A DNA stretch of 64,000 nt from Mycobacterium gordonae (GCF_001417955.2 NZ_LKTM01000350.1:1-64000); one strand, 5' to 3'; counted from the stretch's first letter, positions 35,740 through 45,130 are shown. The notes: generated from the letters alone by a model not told the origin. Translations and numbers: made by a program.

Positions 35740-36564
35740 ATGGACGGGTTCGCCGGCAAGGTCGCAGTCGTCACCGGAGCGGGTTCGGGCATCGGCAGGG
35801 CGCTGGCGGTGGAACTGGCCCGCTCCGGCGCGCGGTTGGCGATCAGTGATGTCGACGTCGAAGGCCTCGAGCAGACCGGGGAGCTCATCCGGCGGATGGG
35901 TGCCCCGGTGCGTGTAGACCGGCTCGACGTCACCGAACGCGAGGCATTCCTCGCCTATGCGGACACGGTCAACGCGCACTTCGGAATCGTGCACCAGATC
36001 TACAACATCGCGGGCATCGCCTTCCTCGGCGACGTCGAGGTCAGCCAGTTCAAGGACATCGAAAGGGTGATGGACGTCGATTATTGGGGTGTGGTCAACG
36101 GAACGAAAGCTTTTCTGCCGCATCTGATCGCGTCCGGCGACGGCCACGTCGTCAACATGTCCAGCATGTTCGGCCTGTTCGGCGTCCCGGGTCAGGCGGC
36201 CTACACCTCCGCGAAATTCGCGGTGCGCGGTTTCACCGAGGCGCTGCGCCAGGAGATGGCGGTTGCCGGCCATCCGGTCGCGGTGACGGTCGTGCACCCC
36301 GGATACGTCAAGACCGCGATCGCGGCCAACGCCGGACATGTGGAAGGCCTCGACAAAGAAGCCGGTGTGCGGGTTTTCGAGAAGGTCGCCATCACCAGCG
36401 CGCAGCGGGCCGCGCGGATCATCCTCAAGGCGGTGCGGAAGAAGAAGGCGCGGGTGGTGGTGGGGCCGGACGCCAAGGCCTACGAATTGCTGGTACGGCT
36501 GGCTCCGGCGGGCTACCAGCGCATCCTGGGGCCCATGACGGCGCGCTTCCAATCCGGACGCTAG
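35740..36564 (+). CDS. SDR oxidoreductase
   Basis: A 274-residue SDR: TGAGSGIG at about 11-18, Asp after beta-2 (ISDVDVEG), NIAG for NNAG, MSSMF and YTSAK as YxxxK. The C-terminal part (RAARIILKAVRKKKARVVVG) resembles the group of mycobacterial SDRs with a membrane-proximal basic tail. ATG 35740 follows GGGAGG. Its stop overlaps the GTG of the next gene. Confidence 0.84.
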   Translation: MDGFAGKVAVVTGAGSGIGRALAVELARSGARLAISDVDVEGLEQTGELIRRMGAPVRVDRLDVTEREAFLAYADTVNAHFGIVHQIYNIAGIAFLGDVEVSQFKDIERVMDVDYWGVVNGTKAFLPHLIASGDGHVVNMSSMFGLFGVPGQAAYTSAKFAVRGFTEALRQEMAVAGHPVAVTVVHPGYVKTAIAANAGHVEGLDKEAGVRVFEKVAITSAQRAARIILKAVRKKKARVVVGPDAKAYELLVRLAPAGYQRILGPMTARFQSGR

Positions 36565-36965
36565 TGAATATCCGGACCATCGCCCGTCTGGTGCTCGGCG
36601 CCTTCCTGATCTTTGCGGGCGTCGCCCACCTGAGTTTCGCCCGCACCGAGTTCTACGCGCAGGTGCCGGGGTGGCTGCCCGTGAACGCCGATTTCGTCGT
36701 GATCGCCTCCGGCCTGGTGGAAATCGCCCTCGGTCTGAGCCTGCTGGTGCTCACCCGCTGGCGGACAACAGTGGGATGGATCGTGGCCGTGTTCTTCGTC
36801 TTGGTCTTTCCCGGGAATATCGCCCAATTCGCCTCGCACGCCGACGCTTTCGGTCTCAACTCCGATCTGGCCCGCGGCGTCCGCCTGTTGTTCCAGCCGC
36901 TGCTGGTGATCTGGGCGCTCTGGTGCACGGGGGCGTGGGCCGCATACCGGGGACGGAACGGCTGA
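36564..36965 (+). CDS. DoxX-like membrane protein
   Basis: A 133-residue protein with four hydrophobic segments (about 7-24, 43-62, 70-87, 108-126), the size and layout of DoxX/DoxD-like proteins. GTG 36564 overlaps the preceding TAG, so it is translationally coupled to the SDR. These proteins may take part in membrane quinone or thiol redox chemistry, which is not well settled. It ends 61 bp before the TetR gene. Confidence 0.75.
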   Translation: MNIRTIARLVLGAFLIFAGVAHLSFARTEFYAQVPGWLPVNADFVVIASGLVEIALGLSLLVLTRWRTTVGWIVAVFFVLVFPGNIAQFASHADAFGLNSDLARGVRLLFQPLLVIWALWCTGAWAAYRGRNG

Positions 36966-36976
36966 TGCCACCGAGA

Positions 36977-36999
36977 TTAAATCAATCGCTTGACTTAAT
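36977..36999. promoter_or_regulatory. Palindromic operator copy 2 (TTAAnTCAA-N4-TTGAnTTAA)
   Basis: Same 22-bp palindrome as at 33809-33831 with one difference in the central spacer. It lies 27 bp before the ATG of the TetR gene, as expected for autoregulation. Two nearly identical copies at matching distances from two operons make a shared repressor likely. Confidence 0.82.
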
Positions 37000-37026
37000 G
37001 ACGACCGGCGCGGTTGACTGGGTGGT

Positions 37027-37689
37027 ATGACCACAGTCGGGCGGGCTGTTCGTGGCGAGCGGGCCAGCTCCACGCAAGAGGCCATCCTCGTCGCAGCCGA
37101 GCGGTTGTTCGCCGAACACGGGGTGTTCGCGGTGTCCAACCGACAGGTCAGCGAGGCCGCCGGGCAGGGCAATAACGCCGCGGTCGGCTATCACTTCGGC
37201 ACCAAGGCCGACCTGGTCCGTGCCATCGAGGAAAAGCACCGCGGACCCGTCGAGGCGTTGCGCGAGCAGATGGTGGCCGCCCTGCCCGAGTCGGCCGGGA
37301 TGCGGGACTGGGTCGCGTGCCTGGTGTGCCCGCTCACCGAACATCTGGAGGATCTGGGCAACCCGACCTGGTACGCCCGGTTCGCCGCGCAGGCGATGAC
37401 CGACCCGGCGTATCACAACATCGTGGTCAAGGACGCGCTCAGCTCGTCGTCTCTGGTCCAGGTCATCGACGGCATCAACAGCTGCCTCCCGGAATTGCCG
37501 GTGGCCGTCCGATTCGAGCGAAACATCATGGCGCGCAACCTGTTGATGCATACCTGCGCGGATCTGGAACGTGCCCTGGCCGAAGGTACCTCGATGCCGC
37601 GCCCGTCCTGGCGGGCCGCCGCGACCGGCCTGATCGACGCGATCGTCGGTTTGTGGCTGGCCCCTGTCACCACGGAGTCGGCTCCATGA
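37027..37689 (+). CDS. TetR-family repressor
   Basis: A 220-residue TetR protein. The N-terminal HTH (about 15-60) contains RLFAEHGVFAVSNRQVSEAAG and AVGYHFGTKADLVRAI. The C-terminal ligand domain is not family-diagnostic. It is the first gene of an eight-gene same-strand operon, its stop overlaps the ferredoxin start (ATGA), and a palindrome sits just upstream. It probably represses this operon and the SDR operon at 33857 until a pathway ligand binds (inference). Confidence 0.88.
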   Translation: MTTVGRAVRGERASSTQEAILVAAERLFAEHGVFAVSNRQVSEAAGQGNNAAVGYHFGTKADLVRAIEEKHRGPVEALREQMVAALPESAGMRDWVACLVCPLTEHLEDLGNPTWYARFAAQAMTDPAYHNIVVKDALSSSSLVQVIDGINSCLPELPVAVRFERNIMARNLLMHTCADLERALAEGTSMPRPSWRAAATGLIDAIVGLWLAPVTTESAP

Positions 37690-37880
37690 AAGTTCGTGTC
37701 GACCAGGATGTTTGCGCGTCCTCGGGAAACTGTGTGATGAACGCGCCGGAAGTCTTCGATCAACGCGACGAGGACGGCGTCGTCGTGCTGCTCAACCCGA
37801 ACCCAGCTGCCGACCAGGCCGAGGCGACCCGCAAAGCCGCGGCGTTCTGCCCGGCTCTGGCCATCCACATTGAGGAGTGA
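37686..37880 (+). CDS. Small 3Fe-4S-type ferredoxin, P450 partner
   Basis: A 64-residue ferredoxin with Cys10, Cys16 and Cys55-Pro. The 4Fe-4S position between them is absent (C-x2-S-x2-C then CP), which fits a single 3Fe-4S cluster as in mycobacterial P450 ferredoxins. It is coupled to TetR (ATGA) and lies three bases before the P450 gene, whose redox partner it almost certainly is. Confidence 0.88.
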   Translation: MKVRVDQDVCASSGNCVMNAPEVFDQRDEDGVVVLLNPNPAADQAEATRKAAAFCPALAIHIEE

Positions 37881-37883
37881 GCC

Positions 37884-39140
37884 GTGTCCGAGACCTCCCC
37901 GGCGTCCAAGGCGAGTACCGGCACGGAATCGGTTGCCGATATTCCCGAGTATCCGATGCCGCGTGCGTCCGGTTGCCCGTTCGCGCCACCGCCGGGAGTG
38001 ATGGCGCTGGCCGAAGCCAGGCCGCTGTCCCGGGTGCGGATCTGGGACGGCAGCACGCCGTGGCTCATCACCGGTTATGAGCAGTGCCGCGAACTGTTTT
38101 CGGATGCCCGGGTCAGCGTCGACGACCGGCAGCCAGGTTTTCCGCACTGGAACGCCGGGATGTTGGCCACGGTGCACAAACGCCCGCGGTCGGTGTTCAC
38201 CGCCGACGGCGAGGAACACACTCGATTTCGGCGAATGTTGTCCAAGCCGTTCACCTTTCGGCGGGTAGAGGGACTGCGTCCGGCCATTCAGCAGATCACC
38301 GACGAACACATCGACGCGATGCTGGCCGGACCCACCCCGGCCGACATCGTCGGTGCCCTGGCGCTGCCGGTGCCGTCACTGGTGATCAGTCAGCTGCTCG
38401 GCGTCCCGTACGAGGATGCCGAGATGTTCCAACACCACGCCAACGTCGGGCTGGCGAGGTACGCATCCGGCGAAGACACCGTCAAAGGTGCAATGACCCT
38501 GCACAAGTACCTGGCTCAGCTGGTGGAAGCCAAGATGGAAACCCCGGCCGAGGATGCGGTTTCCGACCTGGCCGAGCGGGTCAAGGACGGTGAGCTGACC
38601 GTGAAGGAGGCGGCTCAGCTGGCTACCGGTCTGCTGATCGCCGGGCACGAGACCACTGCCAACATGCTCGGTCTCGGAGTGCTTGCGCTATTGGAAAACC
38701 CGGACCAGTTGCCGGCTATCCGCGACGCCGACGACCCGAAGATCGTCGCCAATGCCGTTGAGGAGCTGTTGCGTTACCTCAGCATCATCCAGAACGGCCA
38801 GCGCCGGGTCGCGGTCGAGGACATCCCGATCGCGGGCGAGGTGATCCGCGCGGGCGACGGCATCATCATCGACCTGGCCCCGGCGAACTGGGATGCCGAC
38901 GCATTCACCGATCCCGAGCGGCTGTATCTGCACCGCTCCGGCGCCGACCGCAACGTCGCCTTCGGCTACGGCCGGCACCAGTGTGTGGGCCAGCAGCTGG
39001 CCCGTGCCGAGATGCAGATCGTCTTCCGCACGCTGTTCCGGCGCATCCCCACACTGCAACTGGCGTCCGGGATCGAAGACATTCCCTTCAAACACGACCG
39101 CCTGGCTTACGGCGTCTACGAACTTCCGGTCACCTGGTAA
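37884..39140 (+). CDS. Cytochrome P450
   Basis: A 418-residue soluble P450. I-helix GHETTAN, ExxR in EELLRYL and the heme loop FGYGRHQCVG with axial Cys367. The N-terminal region PRASGCPFAPPP recalls CYP105-like proteins, but I do not assign a CYP family. GTG 37884 follows TGAGGAG. With the adjacent ferredoxin it would hydroxylate the substrate of this operon. Confidence 0.9.
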   Translation: MSETSPASKASTGTESVADIPEYPMPRASGCPFAPPPGVMALAEARPLSRVRIWDGSTPWLITGYEQCRELFSDARVSVDDRQPGFPHWNAGMLATVHKRPRSVFTADGEEHTRFRRMLSKPFTFRRVEGLRPAIQQITDEHIDAMLAGPTPADIVGALALPVPSLVISQLLGVPYEDAEMFQHHANVGLARYASGEDTVKGAMTLHKYLAQLVEAKMETPAEDAVSDLAERVKDGELTVKEAAQLATGLLIAGHETTANMLGLGVLALLENPDQLPAIRDADDPKIVANAVEELLRYLSIIQNGQRRVAVEDIPIAGEVIRAGDGIIIDLAPANWDADAFTDPERLYLHRSGADRNVAFGYGRHQCVGQQLARAEMQIVFRTLFRRIPTLQLASGIEDIPFKHDRLAYGVYELPVTW

Positions 39141-39150
39141 CGAAAGGTCG

Positions 39151-40311
39151 ATGATGACAAGCACTCTCTACCCGCCGAAAGGCTTTGGCGCGCCCAAGGA
39201 TCGCAAAGGACACGCCATCGGCAGCAACGTGGGCCTGCGCGCCGGGACGGAGGTGTTCTCGGCCGACAACCACATCTCACTGGCGGCCGACATTTTCTAC
39301 GAACGCTTCCCCGAGGACCTCAAGGACAAGGCGCCCCGCATTTGGTACGAACAGGGCGCGTATCAGGTCGGCCGCAAGGGACAGTCCTTCCTGCCCGGCG
39401 ACTTCAGCGCCGTGCTGATGCAGTACGACGACCTGCCCGGCGCGGCCAGCACCAATATCGAGGCGAGGATCCAGGAGCTGCGTGAGGACGGCGTCGAGAA
39501 GGAACTCGCCTTCCCCAACGCGGTACTGGCGTTATTCCACTACCCCGACAAGAAACTGCGCGAACTCACCTTCCGCATCTACAACGAGTACATCGCCGAA
39601 CTGCAGGAGCGCTCGGGCGGCCACTTCTACGGTGCCGGCCTGATCAACTGGTGGGACCCCGAGGGCACCCGTAGGACGCTGGCCGAGCTGAAATCCCTTG
39701 GGCTGAAAACATTTCTGATGCCGCTGAATCCGGGCAAGGACGACGACGGCAACCCGATCGACTACTCCTGTACGTCCATGAGTGCCGTCTGGGACGAGAT
39801 CGAGGCCGCCGGTCTTCCTGTGACGCACCACATCGGGGAGACTCCGCCGAAGAGCCCGTGCGAGTTCAACAGCGTCGTCGTCGGGATGATGATCAACATC
39901 GACGGCTTCCGGGAGACGTTCTCCAAGTACATCTTCGGCGGCATCCTCGATCAGCACCCGGCTCTGCGTATCGGCTGGTTCGAGGGCGGAATCGCGTGGG
40001 TGCCGTGGGCCCTGCAGGATGCCGAACATCTGGTGGCGTCCTACCAGCACATGTTCAACCGGCCCCTGGAACACGATGTCCGCTACTACTGGGACACCCA
40101 TATGAGCGCCTCGTTCATGGTCGACCCGCTCGGCCTGGAGCTGATCGACCGGATCGGGGTCGACAAGGTGATGTGGTCATCGGACTACCCGCACAACGAG
40201 AGCACGTACGGATATTCCGAGAAATCACTCGCGGCCGTCGTTGAAGCCGTCGGCCCGGACAACGCCGCCCGGATCGTCAGTGGCAACATCACCGAATTCC
40301 TGGGGCTGTGA
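39151..40311 (+). CDS. Amidohydrolase family 2 (ACMSD-like) protein
   Basis: About 386 residues of the amidohydrolase_2 TIM-barrel family: FSADNHIS in place of the usual DxHxH, HHIGE for the mid-barrel His, and MWSSDYPHNESTY for the final Asp. Members are decarboxylases or hydrolases with a single metal. Only one His is present in the first strand motif (DNH). Start is ATG 39151 or 39154 after GAAAGG. The next gene starts GTGA over its stop. A larger relative (57225-58523) is in the second catabolic island. Confidence 0.83.
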   Translation: MMTSTLYPPKGFGAPKDRKGHAIGSNVGLRAGTEVFSADNHISLAADIFYERFPEDLKDKAPRIWYEQGAYQVGRKGQSFLPGDFSAVLMQYDDLPGAASTNIEARIQELREDGVEKELAFPNAVLALFHYPDKKLRELTFRIYNEYIAELQERSGGHFYGAGLINWWDPEGTRRTLAELKSLGLKTFLMPLNPGKDDDGNPIDYSCTSMSAVWDEIEAAGLPVTHHIGETPPKSPCEFNSVVVGMMINIDGFRETFSKYIFGGILDQHPALRIGWFEGGIAWVPWALQDAEHLVASYQHMFNRPLEHDVRYYWDTHMSASFMVDPLGLELIDRIGVDKVMWSSDYPHNESTYGYSEKSLAAVVEAVGPDNAARIVSGNITEFLGL

Positions 40312-41552
40312 CCGTTTTGGGGACCACATTCGCTCCGCAGGGCAGCGGTCTGGCGATACCGGAGACGCCTGACTTGTCCCGGATGCGCCGCGAGACCGGG
40401 GCGCGGCTGCGTTCGGCGATGGTTGAGCGTGGTGTCGACGCCCTGGTGCTGCTCGGCAACAACGCGGTGGTCTATGCCACCGGCACGAGTTGGCCGCTGG
40501 GCGACGCCGGTCTGTCCTATGTGGAGCGCCCGGTGGCAGTGGTGCTGGCCGATGACCAGTGGCCGCACCTGTTCCTGCCGTTCCGCGAGGGGGCGGCGCA
40601 GGAGTCGGAGCTGCCGGCCGATCACCTGCACGGCCCGGTCTACCTCGAATTCGAGGAAGGCGTAGCCGATTTCGCGCGGACGCTGGCCGGCCTGGTACCC
40701 GGCGGGGCCACGGTCGCGGCCGACGAACTGACCGGAGCGATGTCGCGCGCCCGCGACGTGTTGTTTCCCAATGGGTTTCCCGTCGACGCTGCCGCGGTGA
40801 TCAGTGCGGCCAAGGTCATCAAGACTGCGGACGAGCTGGCCTGCATCCGCACTGCGGTCCGCATCACCGACGAAGCGATGATCGAGGTGCAGCAGGCACT
40901 GGCTCCCGGTATCCGCCAGATCGACTTGTCGGCACGTTTTGTGCGCCGGGCCTTCGAGCTCGGGGCGATGACCAGCATGCTCGAGCCGATCTGGCAGGTG
41001 ATGCCACACAGCAGAGCCGAGGGCGTCTGGACCACCCACGGAGATCTGGCGCTGCCACTGTTGAGCACCGAACGCGAGTTGGCGAAGGGCGACGTGCTGT
41101 GGACCGACGTCAGCATCACCTACGCGGGCTATTGTTCCGACTTCGGCCGAACCTGGATCGTCGGACAGGACCCGTCGCCGCGCCAGCAGGAGCAGTTCCA
41201 CCGGTGGCGCTCGATCATGGACGCCGTGCTGGGCGTCGCCCGTGCCGGAGTCACCGCCGCGGATCTGGGCCGGGCAGCCATCGCGGCCAACGGGGGCACC
41301 CGTCCGTGGCTGCCGCACTTCTATCTTGGTCATGGCATCGGGGTCAATGCGGCCGAAATGCCGATGATCGGAACGGATCTGGGCGCGGAGTTCGACGAGA
41401 ACTTCGTGTTACGGCCGGGCATGGTGCTGGTGCTGGAACCCGTGGTGTGGGAGGACGGCACCGGCGGCTACCGCAGTGAAGAGGTTTTGGTGATCACCGA
41501 GGAGGGCTCGATTCGATTGACCGACTACCCCTATGACCCCTATGCCGACTGA
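40308..41552 (+). CDS. M24-fold metallohydrolase (Xaa-Pro peptidase/creatinase-like)
   Basis: A 414-residue pita-bread-fold protein with all five expected metal ligands: Asp267 and Asp278 (WTDVSI, CSDFGRTW), His342 (LGHGIG), Glu377 (VLEPVVW) and Glu391 (SEEVLV). Known members are proline aminopeptidases, creatinase and DMSP lyase DddP, so the fold does not fix the reaction. The N-terminal domain has no signal peptide. GTG 40308 overlaps the amidohydrolase stop and the next, degenerate paralogue begins inside its 3' end. Confidence 0.83.
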   Translation: MTVLGTTFAPQGSGLAIPETPDLSRMRRETGARLRSAMVERGVDALVLLGNNAVVYATGTSWPLGDAGLSYVERPVAVVLADDQWPHLFLPFREGAAQESELPADHLHGPVYLEFEEGVADFARTLAGLVPGGATVAADELTGAMSRARDVLFPNGFPVDAAAVISAAKVIKTADELACIRTAVRITDEAMIEVQQALAPGIRQIDLSARFVRRAFELGAMTSMLEPIWQVMPHSRAEGVWTTHGDLALPLLSTERELAKGDVLWTDVSITYAGYCSDFGRTWIVGQDPSPRQQEQFHRWRSIMDAVLGVARAGVTAADLGRAAIAANGGTRPWLPHFYLGHGIGVNAAEMPMIGTDLGAEFDENFVLRPGMVLVLEPVVWEDGTGGYRSEEVLVITEEGSIRLTDYPYDPYAD

Positions 41553-42660
41553 AGTCCTGCCCGATGCGCAGGCGCTGCGCCTGGGGCGCCGGGAACGCGC
41601 GCTGGCCCAGATGGCGGTCCACGACCTGGACGTGCTGGTGCTGGGCCGACAGGCCAACGTCCGCTATGTCACCGGCGCACCACAACTCTGGGTGGCCGGA
41701 ACACGGCCGTTCGGGCCCACCTGCGTGCTGGTGCGAGAGACCGGTGCCGTGCATCTGCTCAGTACCTGGGACGAGGGCATCCCCGAGGACATCCCGCGGG
41801 AGAACCTCTACGGCATCTCCTGGAATCCGGTGAACACCATCGCGGCGCTGAGCCGCATCGAGGGAGCAGCCACCGCCCGGCGGGTCGGAACCGATGCGCT
41901 GTCACCGGTTTTCGCTCAGCTGCTGCCGACCGCCTTTCCCAGGGCCGAACTGGTCGACGGTGAGCTCGCCATGCGCGCGTCGCGGCGGGTCAAGACCGAC
42001 GACGAGATCGCCGCGCTGCGGGAATCCATCGCGGTGGCCGAAACCGGCCTGACCGCCGCCGTCGCGGAACTGCGGCCCGGCGTCCGGGAACAGGAACTGG
42101 CCGGGGTATTGCTGGAGGCGGTGGCCGCCGGTGGGGTGAGCACACCCTCGAATCAGGATGTGGCCTGGGCGACGTCGCGCGAGCATCCCTGGCGGCGCGC
42201 CGCGGGCGACGGTCGCGTGCAGTCGGGTGACCTGGTGGCGCTGTCCTCCGGCGTCCTGGCCGGCGGCTACATCGGTGAAGTGGGACGCACCTGGCCGGTC
42301 GGTGAAGTCGCCGGTGCCGCCGCGCTGTTCGGACGTTGGGACCGGCTGTGGGACATGCTCATTTCAGTGTGCCGGCCGGGCGCCGGAGCGGGTGAGCTGC
42401 TAACCGCCTATGCCGCCGCTGGTGAGCCCGCGCCGCCGATGCCGGTAGCGCGCGGTCTGGGCATGGGCTTCGACCCGCCGGTGGTCTCGGCGCGGCTGCC
42501 GCACACTGCGGAGCAGGAGCGGCTCGAGCCCGGCATGGTGCTGGCGGTCACCGGCTACGTCTGGGAACAGGGTGTCGGCGCGGTATTCGGGCGCGAGGCG
42601 GTGTTGATCACGGCTGACGGTCCAGAGATGTTGACCGCGAGCCCATTTTGGCGGGTCTAG
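41533..42660 (+). CDS. M24-fold protein with lost metal ligands
   Basis: A 375-residue M24-fold protein aligned over its length with the preceding one (GDLVALSSG, IGEVGRTWPVG, RLEPGMVLAVTGYVWE). At the metal positions it has Ser238 for Asp, Glu249 for Asp, Arg307 for the His and Thr340 for Glu; only the last Glu (355) is kept. It cannot bind the usual dinuclear site and may be a regulatory or structural partner of the active paralogue, or a metal-independent enzyme (creatinase lacks metals but keeps the His). ATG 41533 or 41542; it overlaps the upstream gene. Confidence 0.8.
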   Translation: MTPMPTEVLPDAQALRLGRRERALAQMAVHDLDVLVLGRQANVRYVTGAPQLWVAGTRPFGPTCVLVRETGAVHLLSTWDEGIPEDIPRENLYGISWNPVNTIAALSRIEGAATARRVGTDALSPVFAQLLPTAFPRAELVDGELAMRASRRVKTDDEIAALRESIAVAETGLTAAVAELRPGVREQELAGVLLEAVAAGGVSTPSNQDVAWATSREHPWRRAAGDGRVQSGDLVALSSGVLAGGYIGEVGRTWPVGEVAGAAALFGRWDRLWDMLISVCRPGAGAGELLTAYAAAGEPAPPMPVARGLGMGFDPPVVSARLPHTAEQERLEPGMVLAVTGYVWEQGVGAVFGREAVLITADGPEMLTASPFWRV

Positions 42661-42679
42661 GCCGGAGGGCCGGGCGGCA

Positions 42680-45058
42680 GTGACGCAACCACCGCTGTCC
42701 GGCTACCGCGTGATCGACCTGTCCAGCGGGATCGCGGGCGGTTACTGCACCAAGCTGCTCGCCGACGGCGGGGCTGAGGTCGTCAAAGTAGAGTCACCGG
42801 AGGGTGATTGGCTGCGCTCCTGGTCAGCATCGGGATCAGAGGTGGTCGGCGACGGCGCGTTGTTCAGCTTCCTGGCCGGGTGCAAACACAGTGTCGTGGC
42901 CGATCCGGAGATTGACGCTGAATTCGTCGGGCGGCTGCTGGCCGGCGCGGACGCGATGGTGTGGTCGTCGGGATCTGCTGTGGCCGATCGCTTCTCGCCT
43001 GCGACGATGGTGGAGCGTTATCCGCACCTCGTCGTCGCGTCGATCAGCCCGTTCGGTCTGCACGGTCCCTGGCACGACCGGCCCGCTACCGAGTTCACGC
43101 TGCAGGCCTGGTCCGGGGGGATCATCGGGCTGGGGCGCGGGGTGGCCGACCGTGCACCGGTGTTCGTCGGCGGTCAGGTCGGGGAGTACCTCGCCGGTGC
43201 CTACACCAGCGCGGCGATCCTGGCCGCGTTGTATAGCGGTCGCGGCCAGGGCCAGTTGATCGACCTGTCGATGCTCGAAACCCAGATCCTCGGCCTCACC
43301 TACTATCCGGTGACCTACTTCGAGATGCTCGGCCACCCTTGGCGGGATGCCCGCCGCCTCACCGTCCCGGGCGTAGCCGCCGCCCAGGACGGTCTGGTGG
43401 ACCTCGGCTGCGGTACCGCGCAACAGTGGTTCGACCTGTGCGCGATGGTGGGTCACCCGGAGTGGATCGACGAGAATTCCCCGCTGTCGATCACCGAACT
43501 GGCCAACGTCTACGCCGACGAGATCTACGAGTGGGTACGACGTCATCCGGCGGATGAGATCCGCGAACTGGCTACCGCCTTCCGGATACCCAACGCGCCG
43601 GTGGCCAACGGCGCCAACATCGTTTCGCTGGAACACTTTGTCGAGCGCGGTTCGTTTCAGCGCAACCCGTGCGATGACTTTCAGCAGCCGGGACACCCCT
43701 ACCGGATGCGGCCGGCGCAGTTACGGCAACCGGGAGTGGCGCCGCGCCTCGGCGAACACACCCAGCACTACCGGTCGGCATCCCTGGTGCCGCGGGCCGT
43801 TTCCAGCCAGTCGTCAGAAGCACTGCCGCTGAACGGGCTTCGAGTGCTGGACATGACCGCCTTCTGGGCGGGCCCGTCCTGTACGCACCTGCTGGCGTTG
43901 CTCGGTGCGGAGGTGATTCACATCGAGTCCACCCGCCGCCCGGACGGCACCAGGCTCATCGCCGGCATTCCGGTCACCGAGGAGCAATGGTGGGAGAAGT
44001 CGCCGATCTTCGCGGCGCTCAACACCAACAAGAAGGGCCTGACCCTGGACCTGCAGCGGCCGCGGGGGCGTGAACTGTTACTCAAGCTGATCGGCACCTG
44101 TGACGTGATCGCGGAGAACTTCACGCCCCGCGTGCTCGACCAGATCGGCTTGGACTTCGCTGCGGTACAAGCGGTCCGGCCTGACGCGATTCTATTGCGC
44201 ATGCCGGGCTTCGGGCTGGACGGGCCCTGGCGCGACAATCCGGCGTTCGCCTACGTGATCGAGTCGGCGTCGGGCGTGAGCTGGCTGACCGGCTATCCCG
44301 ACCGCCCGCCGTTCGAGCCGTACTCGGTGGGGGACCCCAATGCCGGTATTCACGCAGTCAACGCGTTGCTGTTGGCGCTGGAGCACCGACGCCGCACCGG
44401 ACAGGGCGTGATGGTGGAGGCCGCGATGGTCGATGCGGCCCTCAACATCGCCGCCGAGCAGGTCATCGAGTTCTCCTCGTACGGAGCGCTATTGGAACGG
44501 GCCGGCAACCGGGGGCCGACGGCCGTGCCGCAGAACCTGTACCTGAGCGCCGACATCGACGAGTTCGGCCGCCTCGACAGTTGGGTCGCGATCGCGGTGG
44601 CCACCGACGAGCAGTGGGTGCAGTTGTGCGGTGCACTCGGATCACCCTCGTGGGCAACCGATCCGGCGCTGGCTACCGCGACGGGCCGGCGCGCGCAGGA
44701 AGATCGGATCGACGATCAGCTCGCGCGATGGTGTGAAGGTCGCACCCGGGACGACATTGTCGCCACCCTGTGGGGCGCCGGTGTGCCGGTCGCCAAGGTC
44801 ATGCAGCCGCACCGCCAGACGGAGTTGGACCAGCTCAACGCGCGGGGATTTTTCGAAGTGGTCGACCATCCGGTGTGCGGCCCGGCTAGGCTCAGCAGCG
44901 TGCCCATGCGACTGTCCGGCGGCCCGCGTCTTTTTCACACCCAGCCGGCGCCGTTGCTGGGACAACACAATCGGGAGTTGCTGGCGGAGTTGGGGCTGAC
45001 TGATGATGAGATCGCCCAGCTGGAAGCCGACGGCGTGATCGGCCGGTGCCCGGGGTGA
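42680..45058 (+). CDS. Family III CoA-transferase, fused double CaiB/BaiF domain
   Basis: A 792-residue protein made of two CaiB/BaiF units (about 1-375 and 383-792), each about the length of a single enzyme. The catalytic Asp of the family (Asp169 of YfdW, in a GDSN motif) is Asp552 in the second unit (VGDPNAG) but Gln166 in the first (GGQVGE), so only the second unit is expected to form the acyl intermediate. It would transfer CoA to a carboxylate product of the operon. GTG 42680, 19 bp after the M24 stop. A family-A hairpin follows it. Confidence 0.87.
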   Translation: MTQPPLSGYRVIDLSSGIAGGYCTKLLADGGAEVVKVESPEGDWLRSWSASGSEVVGDGALFSFLAGCKHSVVADPEIDAEFVGRLLAGADAMVWSSGSAVADRFSPATMVERYPHLVVASISPFGLHGPWHDRPATEFTLQAWSGGIIGLGRGVADRAPVFVGGQVGEYLAGAYTSAAILAALYSGRGQGQLIDLSMLETQILGLTYYPVTYFEMLGHPWRDARRLTVPGVAAAQDGLVDLGCGTAQQWFDLCAMVGHPEWIDENSPLSITELANVYADEIYEWVRRHPADEIRELATAFRIPNAPVANGANIVSLEHFVERGSFQRNPCDDFQQPGHPYRMRPAQLRQPGVAPRLGEHTQHYRSASLVPRAVSSQSSEALPLNGLRVLDMTAFWAGPSCTHLLALLGAEVIHIESTRRPDGTRLIAGIPVTEEQWWEKSPIFAALNTNKKGLTLDLQRPRGRELLLKLIGTCDVIAENFTPRVLDQIGLDFAAVQAVRPDAILLRMPGFGLDGPWRDNPAFAYVIESASGVSWLTGYPDRPPFEPYSVGDPNAGIHAVNALLLALEHRRRTGQGVMVEAAMVDAALNIAAEQVIEFSSYGALLERAGNRGPTAVPQNLYLSADIDEFGRLDSWVAIAVATDEQWVQLCGALGSPSWATDPALATATGRRAQEDRIDDQLARWCEGRTRDDIVATLWGAGVPVAKVMQPHRQTELDQLNARGFFEVVDHPVCGPARLSSVPMRLSGGPRLFHTQPAPLLGQHNRELLAELGLTDDEIAQLEADGVIGRCPG

Positions 45059-45068
45059 CTATTAGTGG

Positions 45069-45130
45069 CGCGAGCAGACGCAAAATCGCACGGCGCGGCC
45101 TCCGCGCGTGCGATTTTGCGTCTGCTCGCG
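45069..45130. repeat. Interspersed hairpin family A, copy 1
   Basis: Left arm 45069-45091 (core GCGAGCAGACGCAAAATCGC) is inverted exactly at 45108-45130; the loop itself pairs (GCGCGG-CCT-CCGCGC), giving a nearly perfect 62-bp hairpin between the CoA-transferase stop and the SDR start (45144). Related copies at 45954-46015 and 58534-58593. Confidence 0.85.

Noticed and set aside
40308..41552. DMSP lyase DddP
   Set aside because: DddP shares the M24 fold, but so do peptidases and creatinase; nothing else in the operon supports DMSP metabolism, so no specific reaction is claimed.
41533..42660. Pseudogene from metal-ligand loss
   Set aside because: The frame is intact, tightly overlapped with its neighbour and the fold motifs are kept, so it is listed as a gene with altered active site.
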